A stretch of DNA of 64,000 nucleotides from Flammulina velutipes (GCA_011800155.1 CM022377.1:2046001-2110000); one strand, 5' to 3'; positions 42,438 through 54,282 are shown, counted from the first letter of the stretch. Notes: generated by a model from the sequence alone, not told the origin. Program-made: numbers and translations.

Positions 42438-44466
42438 ATGCGTGCAGAAACTCCCCCGCCCAGAGCAGTGTCCCCGGACATTTCTTTTACTCCTTTGAAG
42501 CCGCCACCGCGACATTGGCGTCTTGTTCGAGTGCCTGTGCATCCTATCGCACACCATTCAAGTTATCTCAGAGCTGAATTGGAAGGTGAGCCCAGATTGG
42601 GTTTGAATCACCTTTGATACTTCCCTCGTCCCGTTTTACTTGTAGGTTTGTGGCGAAGTCAAATGCCGCCGGCGAGAAAGCAAGACATCCAGTCGAAGGG
42701 CGACAGAGCGTTCGGTGTCACGGCCGCTAGTTGGGCTCGCGGACTCGCAGCAAGACGACTAGATCGGAGCGACTCTGCAAGGCTCAGGTTGTCGTACATC
42801 TACTTGCCAGCAATAGATTTCGACGAGAATGACGCCAACAATGATGATCTGCAGTATCGTGGATCTATGGACAGCCTGAGCTCTACGGCAACATCTCGTC
42901 CACCGTCTCCTTTGCTAGAAACATTCCATTCAGATTCTTCGGGGCAGAGCACGCCAGATATGAGCCAAACCTCATTACGTCTAATCTTTCCTTCACAACC
43001 CTCCTCGATTCAGCATCCAGACAACGCGCCCTCCCTCACATGGAAGGACCTCCTCGCGACTTCTTATCCAGCGCAATGGCAGTTGGAGGATATTATAGCT
43101 GATCATACCTCAAGACCGTGGAAAACTGTTTCCGAACTGCGTCCAGATCAATTTCAAGCGGTTATGGATGGGCTTCAGCTGGTAAGCACTACTTTCCCAT
43201 TGGGTACTGTCCGCTCACATCATAGTCAAGATACTAGACTACTCTCCGTACATGGAGTCCGCCTCCCGTACCGCAGCTATCAAGTGCCTTCAAGCCATCA
43301 GCGCGTTGTCTGGTTGTCTCCCGACATGCATGACGATAGAGAGTGTGTTCACAGAGAGTCATACACCATCGTTTGGAGGAGGATTTGCTGTAAGTAGAAC
43401 AATCTTATGCACCACTTCCCGTTATCTACCCACCCGGGCTGTTTAGGATGTTTGGTTCGGGCAAGCCGGTTCTCAAAGAGTGGCTCTCAAAGTTCTTCGA
43501 ACGTTTGGAAATGACGACGACGACGACTACATTAGGACTTCAGAGGTACACAAAACATCTTCACTATTCTCAAATCTGAACTTTTTCGTAGGCATTCCGC
43601 CAAGAGGCCTTACTGTGGCGTCAACTTCGACATCCAAACATATTGCCATTTCTCGGCGTCAACGCTATGACTTTCTTCCCGCGTCCTTGCCTTATTTCTC
43701 CGTGTATGAGAAATGGCAATATTAACCAATTCCTTCGAAGACAACCAACACATAATCGATTACAGGTGGTAAGAAGTTGCTCGTTCCGTTTGTCGCGGGT
43801 ACGCATTCTGATACATTCAAATTAGATCATCGAGGTCATGGAAGGGATTCAATTCCTTCATTCACACGAAACACCTCTTGTGCATGCTGATATTCGTGGC
43901 GTGATTTCATACCATCTATTTTTTCCTTATCGTTGTTCACATTGAAGACAGGCAAATATCCTCGTACAGGATGATTTAACCTGCTGTCTTGCCGATTTTG
44001 GGCTGACGACGGTTGTCGACTCCCGCATTGCTTCTTCGAGAGTCAACGGCGGGGCAGCGCGTTGGCTTGCTCCAGAGTCGCTTGACTTCAATGAAAGCAC
44101 TGGCTGTCATGCTGATCATCTACCCTCGCGAGATGTCTACGCCTTTGGGTGCACAGTCATCGAGGTGACATTTTCAATAGAATGCACAATGATTGCCTCT
44201 CTTATCCTTTTCGTCTCGTGCAGATCTGTAGTGGCAAAGCGCCATTTCCGAATATTCGCTGTGACCCAGCGATACTCACGGAAGTGCTTCTCAAGAAGAA
44301 GAAACCGTTGCCTTCGCCGACAACATTTCTGACGCAAGCGGTGTGGGATGTTGTGGATCGGTGTTTGGCTTTTGAAGCGATGGATAGGCCTGATGCGGGA
44401 GAGGTCTTGAAATGTTTACGGGGGCCTTTGGATAGACTGTTAGACCAGCTGGACTTGGAGTCATAG
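42438..44466 (+). CDS. TKL-family protein kinase with long N-terminal extension
   Basis: The ATG at 42438 opens exon 1 (MRAETPPPRAVSPDISF). An intron near 42586-42645 joins in phase to GLWRSQMPPARKQDIQ and a Ser-rich region. The shared helical domain is LTWKDLLATSYPAQWQLEDI, SRPWKTVSELRPDQF. The linker reads [18 protein letters not shown], then the kinase: [93 protein letters not shown] and WDVVDRCLAFEAMDRP. Lysine, HxD, Asn and DFG are all present, so it should be active. Ends DLES at 44466. Cytosolic or nuclear; no signal peptide. Confidence 0.78.
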
Positions 44467-44717
44467 GCATGATGTCTTTGGTAGAATTTATAGAGCGCTT
44501 GTCGACGATGGCACTTGCAACTTTCGACCATTTGATGTGGTCCTCGTTAGTGCGGGAATAACCAAACTTGAAGCTCTATGAACTCCAACGAATGTTTTCA
44601 AGCCGGGAACTCCAGGCCAAGCTACATACATAGTACTAACCGCTCCGAAGATGTAAACACTGAGTTCAAGCTTTGATTCTGATTCTGATTCCTGAGGCAA
44701 TTAAGGCAAACGTGCAC

Positions 44718-44921
44718 CAAATAAGGTAAGCTATGCTCTATGAATCTATGGTTTAAAAGTCCCTTCGCCGTTGAGCCCCACACGTTGTGCGTAAAAGCAT
44801 TTCCTCGGGGTGTTTTAAGAGCGAGGTTTCAATCCCCCGCTACACACGCAAGCCTAGTACGGAAGACAAGTAGTAGATCGGAAAGGCCAGTAATGCGTAC
44901 ACCAAAAAAAAAAAAAAAAAA
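44718..44921 (+). mobile_element. SINE-like retroposon with poly(A) tail
   Basis: A 204-bp insert ends in a run of A (20 in all, 44904-44923) and is bracketed by a 15-bp direct repeat, AAGGCAAACGTGCAC, at 44703-44717 and 44922-44936. These are the marks of LINE-type target-primed insertion. The duplicated segment near 37.37 kb has a single copy of the target sequence and no insert, so it preserves the empty site. The body has a weak tRNA-type B-box (GGTTTCAATCC near 44828), which suggests a tRNA-related SINE, though a retroposed other RNA is possible. Confidence 0.8.
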
Positions 44922-45010
44922 AAGGCAAACGTGCACACGTGATGCAAACAAAGCGCGATCGAGGTTTTAAGTTTAGCCGAGTGCCGACCTCTTCCCAAAC
45001 CACCACGGTC

Positions 45011-45624
45011 ATGAACGTCGACTCTCGTCCCATCGCCAGCGAACGTGTAGTAAGTACTCCTCCTATACTGCCAGTTTCTCTCATCTCATCAGCCGCTTTC
45101 AGTGCCTCCATGCCATCCGAAAGGTGGAACCATATGATGTACTACCGCTCGAAGACATTCCTCGCGTCAAAGAACGCTACTTCCCAACCCAGCTCAACCT
45201 CGGCATTGGCTTCAACGAACAAGAAATCCGGATCTTCGCAGAAAAGCACCGCATCCGCCTCTACGAAGACTTCTCTAGCATGGCATTTGAAGTTTCAAAA
45301 TACTGCGCTGCACAATGCGCCCTCTTGACCGAGCGCCATCTTCGGGTCGCCAAAGTAGGGGGTGAGGGGGTCTATTGTCTGACATTCATTAACAATTACG
45401 AGCTCCGCCAATACTGGCCTGAAGACTTAGAAGAAGCCATCTGGCGGGTGGAGGACCTTTGGCACGAAGCGGGTTTTGAGTCAAAGCAGTTCTTGTGGCA
45501 CGCTGGTGAAACTCAGACTAGCCGGAGGGAGGCAATTGAGGTGCCTATTGATTCAGTGTGCATTAAATTCGCTTACTGAGCGCCTTCCATCTTGTAGAAA
45601 ATCGAGGCCAGGACCGTCATGTAA
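45011..45624 (+). CDS. Small three-exon family, intact copy (PYDVLP subtype)
   Basis: Exons 45011-45049, 45103-45540 and 45598-45624 give 167 aa. Exon 1: MNVDSRPIASERV. Exon 2 starts with a diverged CLHAIRKVEPYDVLPLED in place of HPSIIEAGPWDALP, then LNLGIGFNEQEIRIFAEKHR, FEVSKYCAAQC, LRVAKVGGEGVYCLTFINN, YELRQYWPEDLEEAIWRVED and LWHAGETQTSRREAIE. Exon 3: KIEARTVM. The CRPED cysteine is Tyr-Trp here. Flanking DNA and gene are duplicated at 37.4 kb, where the gene is broken. Upstream lies the SINE-like insert. Function unknown. Confidence 0.68.
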
Positions 45625-45756
45625 ATATCTAGACGATGCAGGACGGCTATCGGTTTTCTGACTGTTTTCCAATAGAGAAACCACCACATTGCCACGTCGT
45701 TCTCTCTTCAACGAATATATGGTACGTTTCTACGCGTCGCTGATATCCCGCTTCTC

Positions 45757-46284
45757 ATGAGCGGTTTTCAGCATCCCAGTATCATCGAGGCTGGTCCTTT
45801 TTACGCATTACCACCCAAGTTCTTCCCTCGCGTCAAAGACTATTACTTCCCGGCACAACTTAACCTTGGAATCGACTTCAACGATCAAGAAATCAGGACA
45901 TTCGGGGAAAAGCACAACATTCGGCTATACGACGACTTTTCCAGCACGGCTTTTAAGGTCGCAAAACATTGCACTAAAACATGCGGCGTCGAAAATAAGC
46001 GCCCTATCATGGTCACCACGCTGGCGCAAAAGGGGGCTTACTGCCTATCTTTCATCGACAACTACGATCTCAATCAATGCCGACTTGAAGACTTGGATGA
46101 AGCCATTTGGCAGCTAGAGGAACTTTGGCACCAAGCGGGTTTTACATCGAAGCTGATAATGTGGCACACAAGTGGGACTCAGGCTAATCGGAGGAACATC
46201 ATATCGGTGTGTGTTGGCCCAGCGCGCAATTTTGCTTACTGAACGCATACCGTGTAGACCATAGATCCTAGTGTCATCGTGTAA
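45757..46284 (+). CDS. Small three-exon family, copy with displaced start
   Basis: The ancestral exon 1 is visible at about 45690-45720, but its start codon is ATT, as in the 38.1 kb copy. An ATG at 45757, inside the former first intron, opens MSGFQHPSIIEAGPFYALPP and reads straight into exon 2 (45772-46206). The body is complete: YYFPAQLNLGIDFNDQEIR, VAKHCTKTCGVENKRP, AYCLSFIDNYDLNQCRLEDL, WQLEELWHQAGF and MWHTSGTQANRRN. The second intron (46207-46257) joins exon 3, IDPSVIV, ending 46284. It is either a functional gene with a new start or an early pseudogene. Confidence 0.5.
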
Positions 46285-46329
46285 CCCGACGATAAACCCA
46301 GGTCAACCCCGACGTCGCCTTGAATAAAT

Positions 46330-46630
46330 GAAGAACAGATTTAAACCTTCGCCAGCCACTTCGACACCGGGCACTATCCCTTTGATCTCGTGTCATTGCT
46401 GGTCGCAAAATATTGCACTCAGGACGACGATACACGATGCTAGCGCGCAAGACGGAGTTGTCTCAACCATCATCGACGATTCTGCGCTCAATGAATGTCA
46501 GCCTGAAGCTCTTTTGGCGCCTGGAGGATCCTTGGCATGAAGCACGTTTTGAGACCAGCGGTGCATATTCTTCTGACACAAACTGCTCTTACTTATTTTC
46601 ATACAGACCATCCAGAGCTGTCATTTAGGA
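46330..46630 (+). pseudogene. Heavily decayed relic of the small family
   Basis: Short matches in family order but different frames: VAKYCT-like DNA near 46398-46420, a stretch matching CQPEDL near 46495, the GGCGCCTGGAGGATCCTTGG equivalent of the WRLEDLW exon near 46517-46536, and a final VM-type end near 46618. Many stops and indels. From 46631 to 46928 I see nothing assignable. Confidence 0.45.
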
Positions 46631-46928
46631 AATTTGCCGTTTAGGACGATTTCCTTTCCACCGTCCCAGTCTCTTCGCCAGGGCGTTTACTGGTATTGTC
46701 TGGCGCGCTTGGACACCATGTACCCATTGTCAATCTACTCAGATGGCCATTCATCCACCGGGGCTGTACGAGACGCTCGTGCCACTGGACGCCCTCGTCT
46801 TCTTTTGCTGAACCGGGACGGCACAAGTCCCATTGTGCGCATGCATGGGACCTTTCTCCATCACAGTGAATCTACGAACGAGGTGGTAACCTCTCGCTGT
46901 GGTTCCTGCTCCTAGCCAGCATACCCTT

Positions 46929-47390
46929 CACACCCAGCGCCCGTGGAAAGAACGTCAATTCGTCCATCCATGTTCACCCGAGCGCTTACTGAGTCGCGTT
47001 TGGGGAAAGATGCAACGCATTGGATGCCTCCCAAAGCTTGGCAATACAGGTTAGACGCCCGCGTTCACGCTCGGGATATCTATCCATCTGGATGTACAGC
47101 AATCGAGGCAAGTCAGTCACTCTGTTGAAAGCAACCGTTCACTAACAATGGAATAGATATATACTGGGAGACCTCCATTTCCGGACATGAAACGGGATGT
47201 AGCTCTCCTCTATGAGGTTGTGTGCAGGAAATGAAAGCCTCCGTGTCCGGAAGACACGGCGGAGGCTGCACTTTGGACCATTGTAATATCATGTTTGGAC
47301 TACGAGTCTACAGATAGACCTACGGCTAGTGACGTTCACAGTAAATTGGGCGAATTGATCTCGCCATCTAGTTGTAGTGCTATGCTCTAA
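46929..47390 (+). pseudogene. Kinase C-lobe relic
   Basis: TKL-kinase sequence from the activation segment on: TESRLGKDATHWMPPKAWQY, ARDIYPSGCTAIEAS, an intron near 47105-47157, then YTGRPPFPDMKRDVALLYEV. An in-frame TGA follows VVCRK, then the C-lobe continues to SKLGELISPSSCSAML. The normal SFGC is PSGC and PEVW is PKAW. There is no N-lobe or catalytic loop. Closest in style to the 58 kb kinase. Confidence 0.6.
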
Positions 47391-47555
47391 CCAGGATAAT
47401 ACAAGAAATACGCCTACTTCCTTTCACTGTCTAGTGAGTTAACGGCCTGAATCGTTAGTGGCGGCTGGACGGTTTGATGGTGAGAATGAATTGATCATTG
47501 TGTGAAGAAAATGCTGCTGGCGCGAGGATGAGAAAGAAGTAAATAATCAAAGTCG

Positions 47556-50168
47556 TTAAACTATATTGGCTTCAAGCTCAAGGGCCGATGCTGCAGCTTG
47601 AGCCTCAGCAGCAGCAGCCTTAGCATCGACGATAGCTTGCATCGCCGCAGATAGTCCGATTTCATAAATGTCTGTCAACCCAGAGATACTCCGACTCAAC
47701 GCTCTCCTCCAATTACTCGCATCATCAAATTCGATGTTGTGTCTGCAAACCCGTTAGTTGCTCCCACGCAGACCAAAAGAAATCAACAACTCACTTGATC
47801 GAAAGATGCTCCCTGGCGGACGTACTTCGATATATCGCTGGTACGTCGCAATGTACACATATCACAGTTTCGTTGTAGAGGAATTGCCCGACGGCCTTGT
47901 TCTCCGCTTCCTTCGCTTTGTGTATCATCTCTGGTTCCTCCAGTATGGAGAGGGGTGATATCCCGTCCTGTGCTGAGACATGGACGGCATGACACTGAAG
48001 GAAAGGTAGATCAACAATCATGAACTTGAAGAGGAGTGGACGGGTACGCACAGCTGCAGCATGCCATCGCATAGCATATGTAGTCGAAGGCCTCTTCATA
48101 CTATACTCATGCAAGTTGTATAGCGTCCCGCGCTCCGAGCACACAGAACACGTATAGAAAACGTCGTGTGCCTCCATGTCCGAACGCGTTGCCGTCGCCG
48201 GATCCAACCCCACCAGCCTTACAACCTCCTCGATCTGCTGAAAATGGGCGTCCCCCACTACTCTCAGCTTACCCAAGTCGAAAGCCGTCTTGTTAGCGTT
48301 GTAGCCACGACCGCGCGCGCATGGATGCGACAAAACTGAATAGACCAAGGCACCGCAGTAGGACGTGCAGGTAAATAAGCTTGTGACCAGGTCTAGATTG
48401 TCACTTCGTCCAGCAGCGGTGAGTGCGGCCTTTGCATGGGACAAATTCCTTGAGCGCCACGCTTCGCCGACGGCTGATATATGAGTGGTGAGCGCGCTTT
48501 CGTACTGCTCTCTGCTAATGTCCTCTAAGAGAGGAGTGTCGTTGATGATCTCCTTGAAAGGTGAGGCGCGCGTTACGTCCCCAGTCGGTGGAAGAACGGG
48601 GGTCTCTGGCTGCTTCTTGAGGAAAGAGTCGTAGATGAGGTCGAACATTTGTGTCCTGCGAGTGACGGCTGAATCAGCCTTCTTCTTGAGTCTGGCCGCC
48701 CGGATTTCTTCCATGTACTCTACAAGGGTGTATTCGATGTTTTTCCAAGCTATCCCATGGTTATTGAGCGGTCAAATATCAGCAAGTAAACAACGCTCAC
48801 TTCGGGAAGTCAGCGGCCTGGCTACATTGACAAGTTTATGACTTCGGAGGGTAAGCCTACTGTCCACTATGTCGAGCTCTTCTTTCCATCCTAGAGTGAC
48901 AAGATTGTCGACGATGCTGGGCACAGTTTCAGCAATCATTTCCAACACAACAAAAGACTCAACTAACTCATCTAATCGTTCCTGCCGAAAGCGCGCCAAT
49001 TCCAAGGAACGGTCATTCCCTTGCTCAATAATGAATCTCGCATATGGACGAGTACCCTGTAAAGACGAATCAATCAGGTTTGATGAGGTGAACGCCGGGA
49101 AATTAGCTGACGTTGAATTGGACGTTCATGATGGCGCGCTGAGTCGAAAACCAGTTATTAAGCTCTTCCCACGTCATGTCTTTACATTCTTGAACGATCG
49201 CATGGGCAGATTCGACGTGATAGTATATAACTGGATTGTGCCGGTTAGCTTACTTGTCAAAATGAAGACTCGATAGAGGAGACGTACCGCGTCTTCTCCC
49301 AGACGATGCCAAATCAATGTAAGAAGGAACCAGAGACCGAACTATGTGTCTCATCCTCTCTGGGCATGATGCAGAATCAACGATGTAGCGCGAGAAGCTA
49401 CAAGAGCAGTGTTAGACGCGATTCTCTGTATGAAAGGATGATGCACGCACATAGAATCTGTATCCAAACATGACCGGCAGATGCGAATACGAGTTCGCCA
49501 CTCGATATGTTTGGAATTCCCTTTCAAACAGTTCTATAACGTCGTTAGATAACTGGGTCGAAGTGTCTTCCACACGTACATGGCAATGGTTATCGAACAT
49601 GAGGTTGGCATAACTGGGTTCACTCATACCGTCCGGCCGGGGAGGAAGGCCTTCGACAGACATTCGTGCGTGGCGCCAAACTGGTTCCGCGTGTTGGTTC
49701 AGCAGGAAAGCACGCAGATCCTTCGACGTTCGGCTGATGCGCAGCAGATCCAATGGACGCAAGTAAGAAAAGATCTAACAGGGTTCAGCCTGCATTTGCC
49801 CTGCAACTGTTGCCTTGACATACCTCGAACAAGATATCCATAGGAGTTTCGTTGATCTTCTCAAGTAGACCTCTTCTTCGACGCTTGACAGGAGGTGCAA
49901 TGTCTTCTGTATCCGCGCCTTTCTGCCGTGCTGGTTTCTTAGAGGTTGGTTTCTTGGATGCAGGTTTCTTGGTTACTGGTTTCTTGGATGCTGGTTTCTG
50001 TCGCTTTCGCGGGGGTGCTGATACAGAGATGAGCTGAAATCAAGCTATGGATGCTATTTCAAAACCTTGGACGGAGCCGGATGCGACGCTTTCGTTGTCG
50101 ACATCCTCGTTTGCGACTTCAACGTATACACGTTTGGTTGCAGCGCGTTTGGGTCGCTGAGAAGACAT
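47556..50168 (-). CDS. F-box protein with lysine-rich N-terminus
   Basis: Likely SCF ubiquitin-ligase adaptor of the large agaric F-box set. The ATG at 50168 gives MSSQRPKRAATKRVYVEV. After one intron comes a run of KKPxS repeats (KKPVTKKPASKKPTSKKPAR), a plausible nuclear signal, then the F-box ETPMDILFE / VFSYLRPLDLLRISRTSKDL and the usual WRHARMSVEGLPP and SYANLMFDNHCH that follow it in this family. Further exons reach back to 47791-48714 (MEEIRAARLKKKADSAVTRR, HPCARGRGYNANKTAFDLG, VFYTCSVCSERGTLYNLHEY). The last exon has an Ala-rich end (AIVDAKAAAAEAQAAAS). Intermediate exon borders between 48.7 and 49.4 kb are uncertain, and two genes cannot be excluded. Confidence 0.7.
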
Positions 50169-50903
50169 TTTGTGGCTGGAGATGGTGGTTTGGGACAAAG
50201 GATCGCGTCGGTGACTCGGTCCCGATGTCCGTCAAATTTATTTCCTCTCCATTGTCCCCGTTTTGGTGCTATCCGCTCGGTTCCGAGCATAATTTTCCTA
50301 TTGCCGAGCTGCCGGACTTCCCAGCATGTGACCGTGTTCTCTCGCCTTAAAGTCAGTGGGTAATAACTCAGACTGGAGCTCGAATGAACTCACACAGATC
50401 CTACAACATTCACCACGACGCTTCAAAGTACTGATCTATAGTCTTGGCATTTCAATCGTGTTGACTGAGTGTTTGGGTTTAATTAGTAACTTACAGTGGA
50501 CTGTGGAAGGATCTGCCAGTGGGTATCAGAATTGCCAGATCTTGAAAAGGCCTAGGATCGTTAAACGTTTAAAAATCGGCGCGAGGCTTGAACTTGAAAA
50601 CGTTCCCAGTGGAGATTCCGAGATTTCATATCTTCCAAGTCCAAGACTATTATGTGGCGCAGAGTTTATGGAGCACCCTAACCTGGTGGGCTATATCAGT
50701 TATCAACGCCAAAGTGACCAGCCTCCAGCACTAGAAGCGATACACATATTTAGCAATGATGCATGCGCAGGTTTCCGTCTCAAAATGAAACTATCACCCT
50801 ACAAGGGTCATGGTGGCCAACCCAACAAAAGTATTAAAAAATGTTCAATAGCCCCCGATGATTAGTATCCTACAGTAAGTACCGTTCCTCAAAAATATCC
50901 AAC
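50169..50903. other. Intergenic region; open frame without ATG
   Basis: An open plus-strand frame at 50356-50865 begins with GTG, has no in-frame ATG near its start and no recognisable family, so I do not call it a gene. The region is otherwise the promoter of the F-box gene at 50168 and the 3' side of the coiled-coil gene ending at 50904. Confidence 0.4.
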
Positions 50904-52124
50904 TCATTCCTCGACAATAAAGATCTCGTCGCCTTCCGTCGCGGCATTCCGATCCCTATCCCTCGTGTAGCTCGTCGTGCTCCCCGCTCTGCTCCTCACC
51001 AAACTACCCACCTCTGCCACCCTTCCGCCTCGTTCCACGCTACCGCCTATTCTGCCACCAGCGTAGTTGACACTGATACTGTTCCGCCTGCTGAGTGGCT
51101 CGACTGGACTCATCGACTCTGAACGATCTCGATAGGTTGCCACTGGGCTCCCAAATGACGAAGACAAAGAAGGCGGAGGAACGCTCGGATACGTTAGACC
51201 AAAGTTACGCGCAGGAAGCTGCAAGGCTTGTGGTTGAGCCGATGCAGCAGGCGAAGTGAGATTTGTCATTACACTGGTACCAGGATCTAGGAAGGGGCTT
51301 GGAGGTGAAGAGGAAGATGTTGATGGATGAGAGGAGGAAGCATGAGAGGGAGTAGAAGAGCTTGACACGGTAGAGACGTGGCGCACAGAAGAAGTGGACG
51401 ATGGGCGGTTGATAGGGATTGAGAACGTCGGCGCCACAAAAGGATGGGCGCGTGGAGCCACAGATGACGCGGGAATGCGTGGAGGGTGATGTGATTGGGA
51501 AGAAGGAGGAGGATGGGATGATGGAGAAGGCGAAAGGCCAATAAGGTTATCTATCGGCAAACCTAGCTGAAACAGAAATAAACCTCAGTATCATCCCAAA
51601 ATAGAAATGAACGCCACACCTACCCTCATTCTCAATTCAATCAATTCTTCCCGGTACGAGTCGTTCAATCTGGTGACTCTGACATAGTCTCTCTCGACAT
51701 CCACCACACGTATCCGAAGCTCGGCGTTCTCTCTTCGTAAATTGTCCAATAGAACATCCATCGCTGGCTGGTATGGATTCGTAGACCATGGCGCGCCAGT
51801 TGGATGAGAAGAATCGTGCCTTTGGGCATTTGAGCCGTTCAGACCGAAGCCGTTCCCGTGAAAGACGGAGCTGGCCGATGTGCTAGGAGACGGGTTGTGG
51901 ATAATTCCGTCGGCGGCGGTACCATTCGTTGACGACGAGGACGGCGCCTGGTCGAGCAACGCAGAGAGCTGCCTGGACAGCTTGTTGTAGACTCTTTCTT
52001 CGTCCGCCTCGTAGCTATTAATTAGTGCTTGCTTCGTCGAGTATTCCGGTGCATGATCATAGGCGCTCCCAGCGCTGTCGGGATATCCATGCCCATTCCT
52101 GTAACCGTGGCCGTTCGTAGGCAT
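50904..52124 (-). CDS. Conserved basidiomycete coiled-coil protein
   Basis: Function unknown. The first in-frame ATG is 52124 (MPTNGHGYRNGHGY); the frame is open 17 codons further and an upstream exon is possible. Gly/Ser-rich N-terminus, then TKQALINSYEADEERVYNKL and a coiled coil with RRENAELRIRVVDVERDYV and RLNDSYREELIELRMR. A short intron near 51567-51632 joins LGLPIDNLIGLSPSPSS. The C-terminal 200 residues are Ser/Pro-rich and disordered and end EGDEIFIVEE. The RENAELR...VERDYVR...YREELIE...LGLPIDNLIGL core is what I recall as conserved in mushrooms, without an assigned role. Confidence 0.6.
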
Positions 52125-52504
52125 CCCAGAGCTTGCGCCGAATTTTGATAGTCCAGTCTGCGCGCTGAATGACAAGCCACAGAATAGAGATCACCACTGA
52201 AAATGAGAGCTGTTGGTAGTTTTAGTACAACAGACGGAGGCGAATCATTTCCGGACACATTCGGCCCGAAACAGCCGGCAAAGAAGTCACATATGGTCAC
52301 TGTAACAGTGTATGTGGCGTTATGTGGATTGACCGATCAATTCCACTCTAAGCGTTTATGGTATAGGTATAATATCTGCTTGGTACTTACAGGTTCTCGA
52401 TGATTAAAGAACGACAAACAATGTTCTACATACACTACGCAAAACATCAACATCTATACACTCGTATCAATAAAGAATGCGGTCAATAAAAAGTCAAGTC
52501 AAGT

Positions 52505-54282
52505 CTAAACAGCGTCTCTCCCTTGGTTTTTTGTATCAGTCCACTCGCTATACATCCCATCGGCAGAGCCTTTGAGGTGATCGCTGTGTGATTCCGAGTC
52601 AACGTGGACAAACACCTTTCATACAAAACGATTAGGACGAGGATGGGATCTACAACGTCGTCTTACCTCAGGTCGAGTAGAAGCAATGGTTCCCAGGTTG
52701 ACGACTTGGGTATCGGCACCCATCTATTCTTCCAGCATAAGCATCCGATACATTGGACGGAGAGTTAAATCTACATACCCTTTGCAGACCATACTCGCTG
52801 CGACTCTGTGTCTTGCCAGTCTCGGTATCGCTGTACTTCCATCCTCCGCGGGAGTTAAGTGAAGACATTAGCGAGTTGGTATAGAGCTTCGGCAGGAGAC
52901 AGTTCAATAAGAGATGCCTAAGCTTGGGTGAGTGCTGGCGCCTACACATAAAACTGCAAAATTTCTCACATCCCCGTCGGGTCCAAGAGATACACCATTA
53001 GATCAGCGAATGCCCAAATAGCGGTGACCAAACCCGTTTGCATGGTGACTTGAAGGGCGAGAAAAGAAACTCGTTAGCACATTCTCCGAGTCCTGAAATA
53101 AATCGTACACACGTCGAATGATTCGGTCAATCTGCGAGTCGGTAGTCTTGAACCCTGTTCGATGCTTTCGCTAAAACAACGATTCAGTCAACGGGCGCTC
53201 GCCGGCGCCAAGATTAGGAACTCACGAGATACGCTACTAGGACACCAGTGATCAACACGTCCGCAAATGTCGCAGACGCCAGCCCTATTGACATGCAGGA
53301 TGAGCTCGGATCCTGACCCGGAGAATAATACATGAGCGAACGAACGTACATATGATCACCACAACTCTAAATTTTTGAAAATCGGCAAACTGACCGACCA
53401 TATGGCATGCAATGGCGGTTGCGATCCCCATTACTGGCGCAGTGGAGCGTTAGCTTCTTTGAAAAAAGATGGCCGATGATGGAAGACTTACAGAAGACCG
53501 CAAATGAGCACAGCTCTATAATGATGAAGAGGATCCAGCTTTGTGTAAGCACTTTGACTCGCCAGCCGAAAAAGGATTGGACCATTCCGCTAATCATACC
53601 CTGCAGATTTTAGGATGAGCGTCGTTGACAGAAGGCCACCCCGTGCGGTACTAACCGATAGCGCCGGTTCTGGTAGGAGTTCAAACGCGCGCAGATGAGC
53701 GGTATTCCGACACGGAGACAAAGGAGGACCGTACCCGTTTCGAACATCGTTGTGCTTGTTGCCAGAAATACGACGTTGCCTTGGGAGTTAATGAGTTCTC
53801 TGCCGTCATTTGTGACGCGATCCAAGTCAAATACTACGCACCAAAGTTGAGAACCAATGATTGGTACAAGTATACGACAATGAAGACAGTGTGGACGGTA
53901 TCGGCGAGTAGGATTGTAAGAACCTGTGTCAGAGTCAGCGCACTGCATGACGGGCGGTATCAGAACGGTTACATATGCCTTGATCCACCAGCGGTCTCTG
54001 GACATTCAAAATCAGCTCAAGAACATTATGCGATCATTGAATATGGACGTACTTCTTCCTGTACGAATCCCAATAGATATACCTATATCACAGTTAAGTT
54101 CGAAAGTAGAGGCCAAGACAGTGCACATACACTTGGGTAATAGAGATACCGAACAAAAGAATGGTGAGAACACCACCAATGAACATTGGTCCATGTCTAT
54201 ATCGCGACGCGTCGCTTAGCACTTTAGAGGATAGCAAACACGGGGAGAAAGCTTACGCGAGTTGAGCAGGATTGAGAGCCAT
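52505..54282 (-). CDS. DUF6534 multi-pass membrane protein
   Basis: The ATG at 54282 starts MALNPAQL; many short introns join in phase. Seven hydrophobic segments are expected. Visible are GPMFIGGVLTILLFGISITQ, YIYWDSYRKKDRWWIKAYVL, LLADTVHTVFIVVYLYQSLV, the MVQSFFGWRVKVLTQSWILF segment, MGIATAIACHM, and the DUF6534 domain proper: ATFADVLITGVLVAYLRKHR, GFKTTDSQIDRIIR, TGLVTAIWAFADLMVYL, then KLYTNSLMSSLNSRGGW. The charged cytosolic tail ends KNQGRDAV at 52505. These proteins are common in Agaricomycetes; a receptor-like or channel role has been guessed but not shown. No damage was seen. Confidence 0.82.

Noticed and set aside
44828..44850. A functional tRNA gene
   Set aside because: Only a weak B-box-like word is present; no cloverleaf could be folded, and the segment lies inside a poly(A)-tailed insertion.
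50356..50865. 170-codon open frame on the plus strand
   Set aside because: Starts with GTG, has no suitable ATG or splice partner, and shows no recognised motif.
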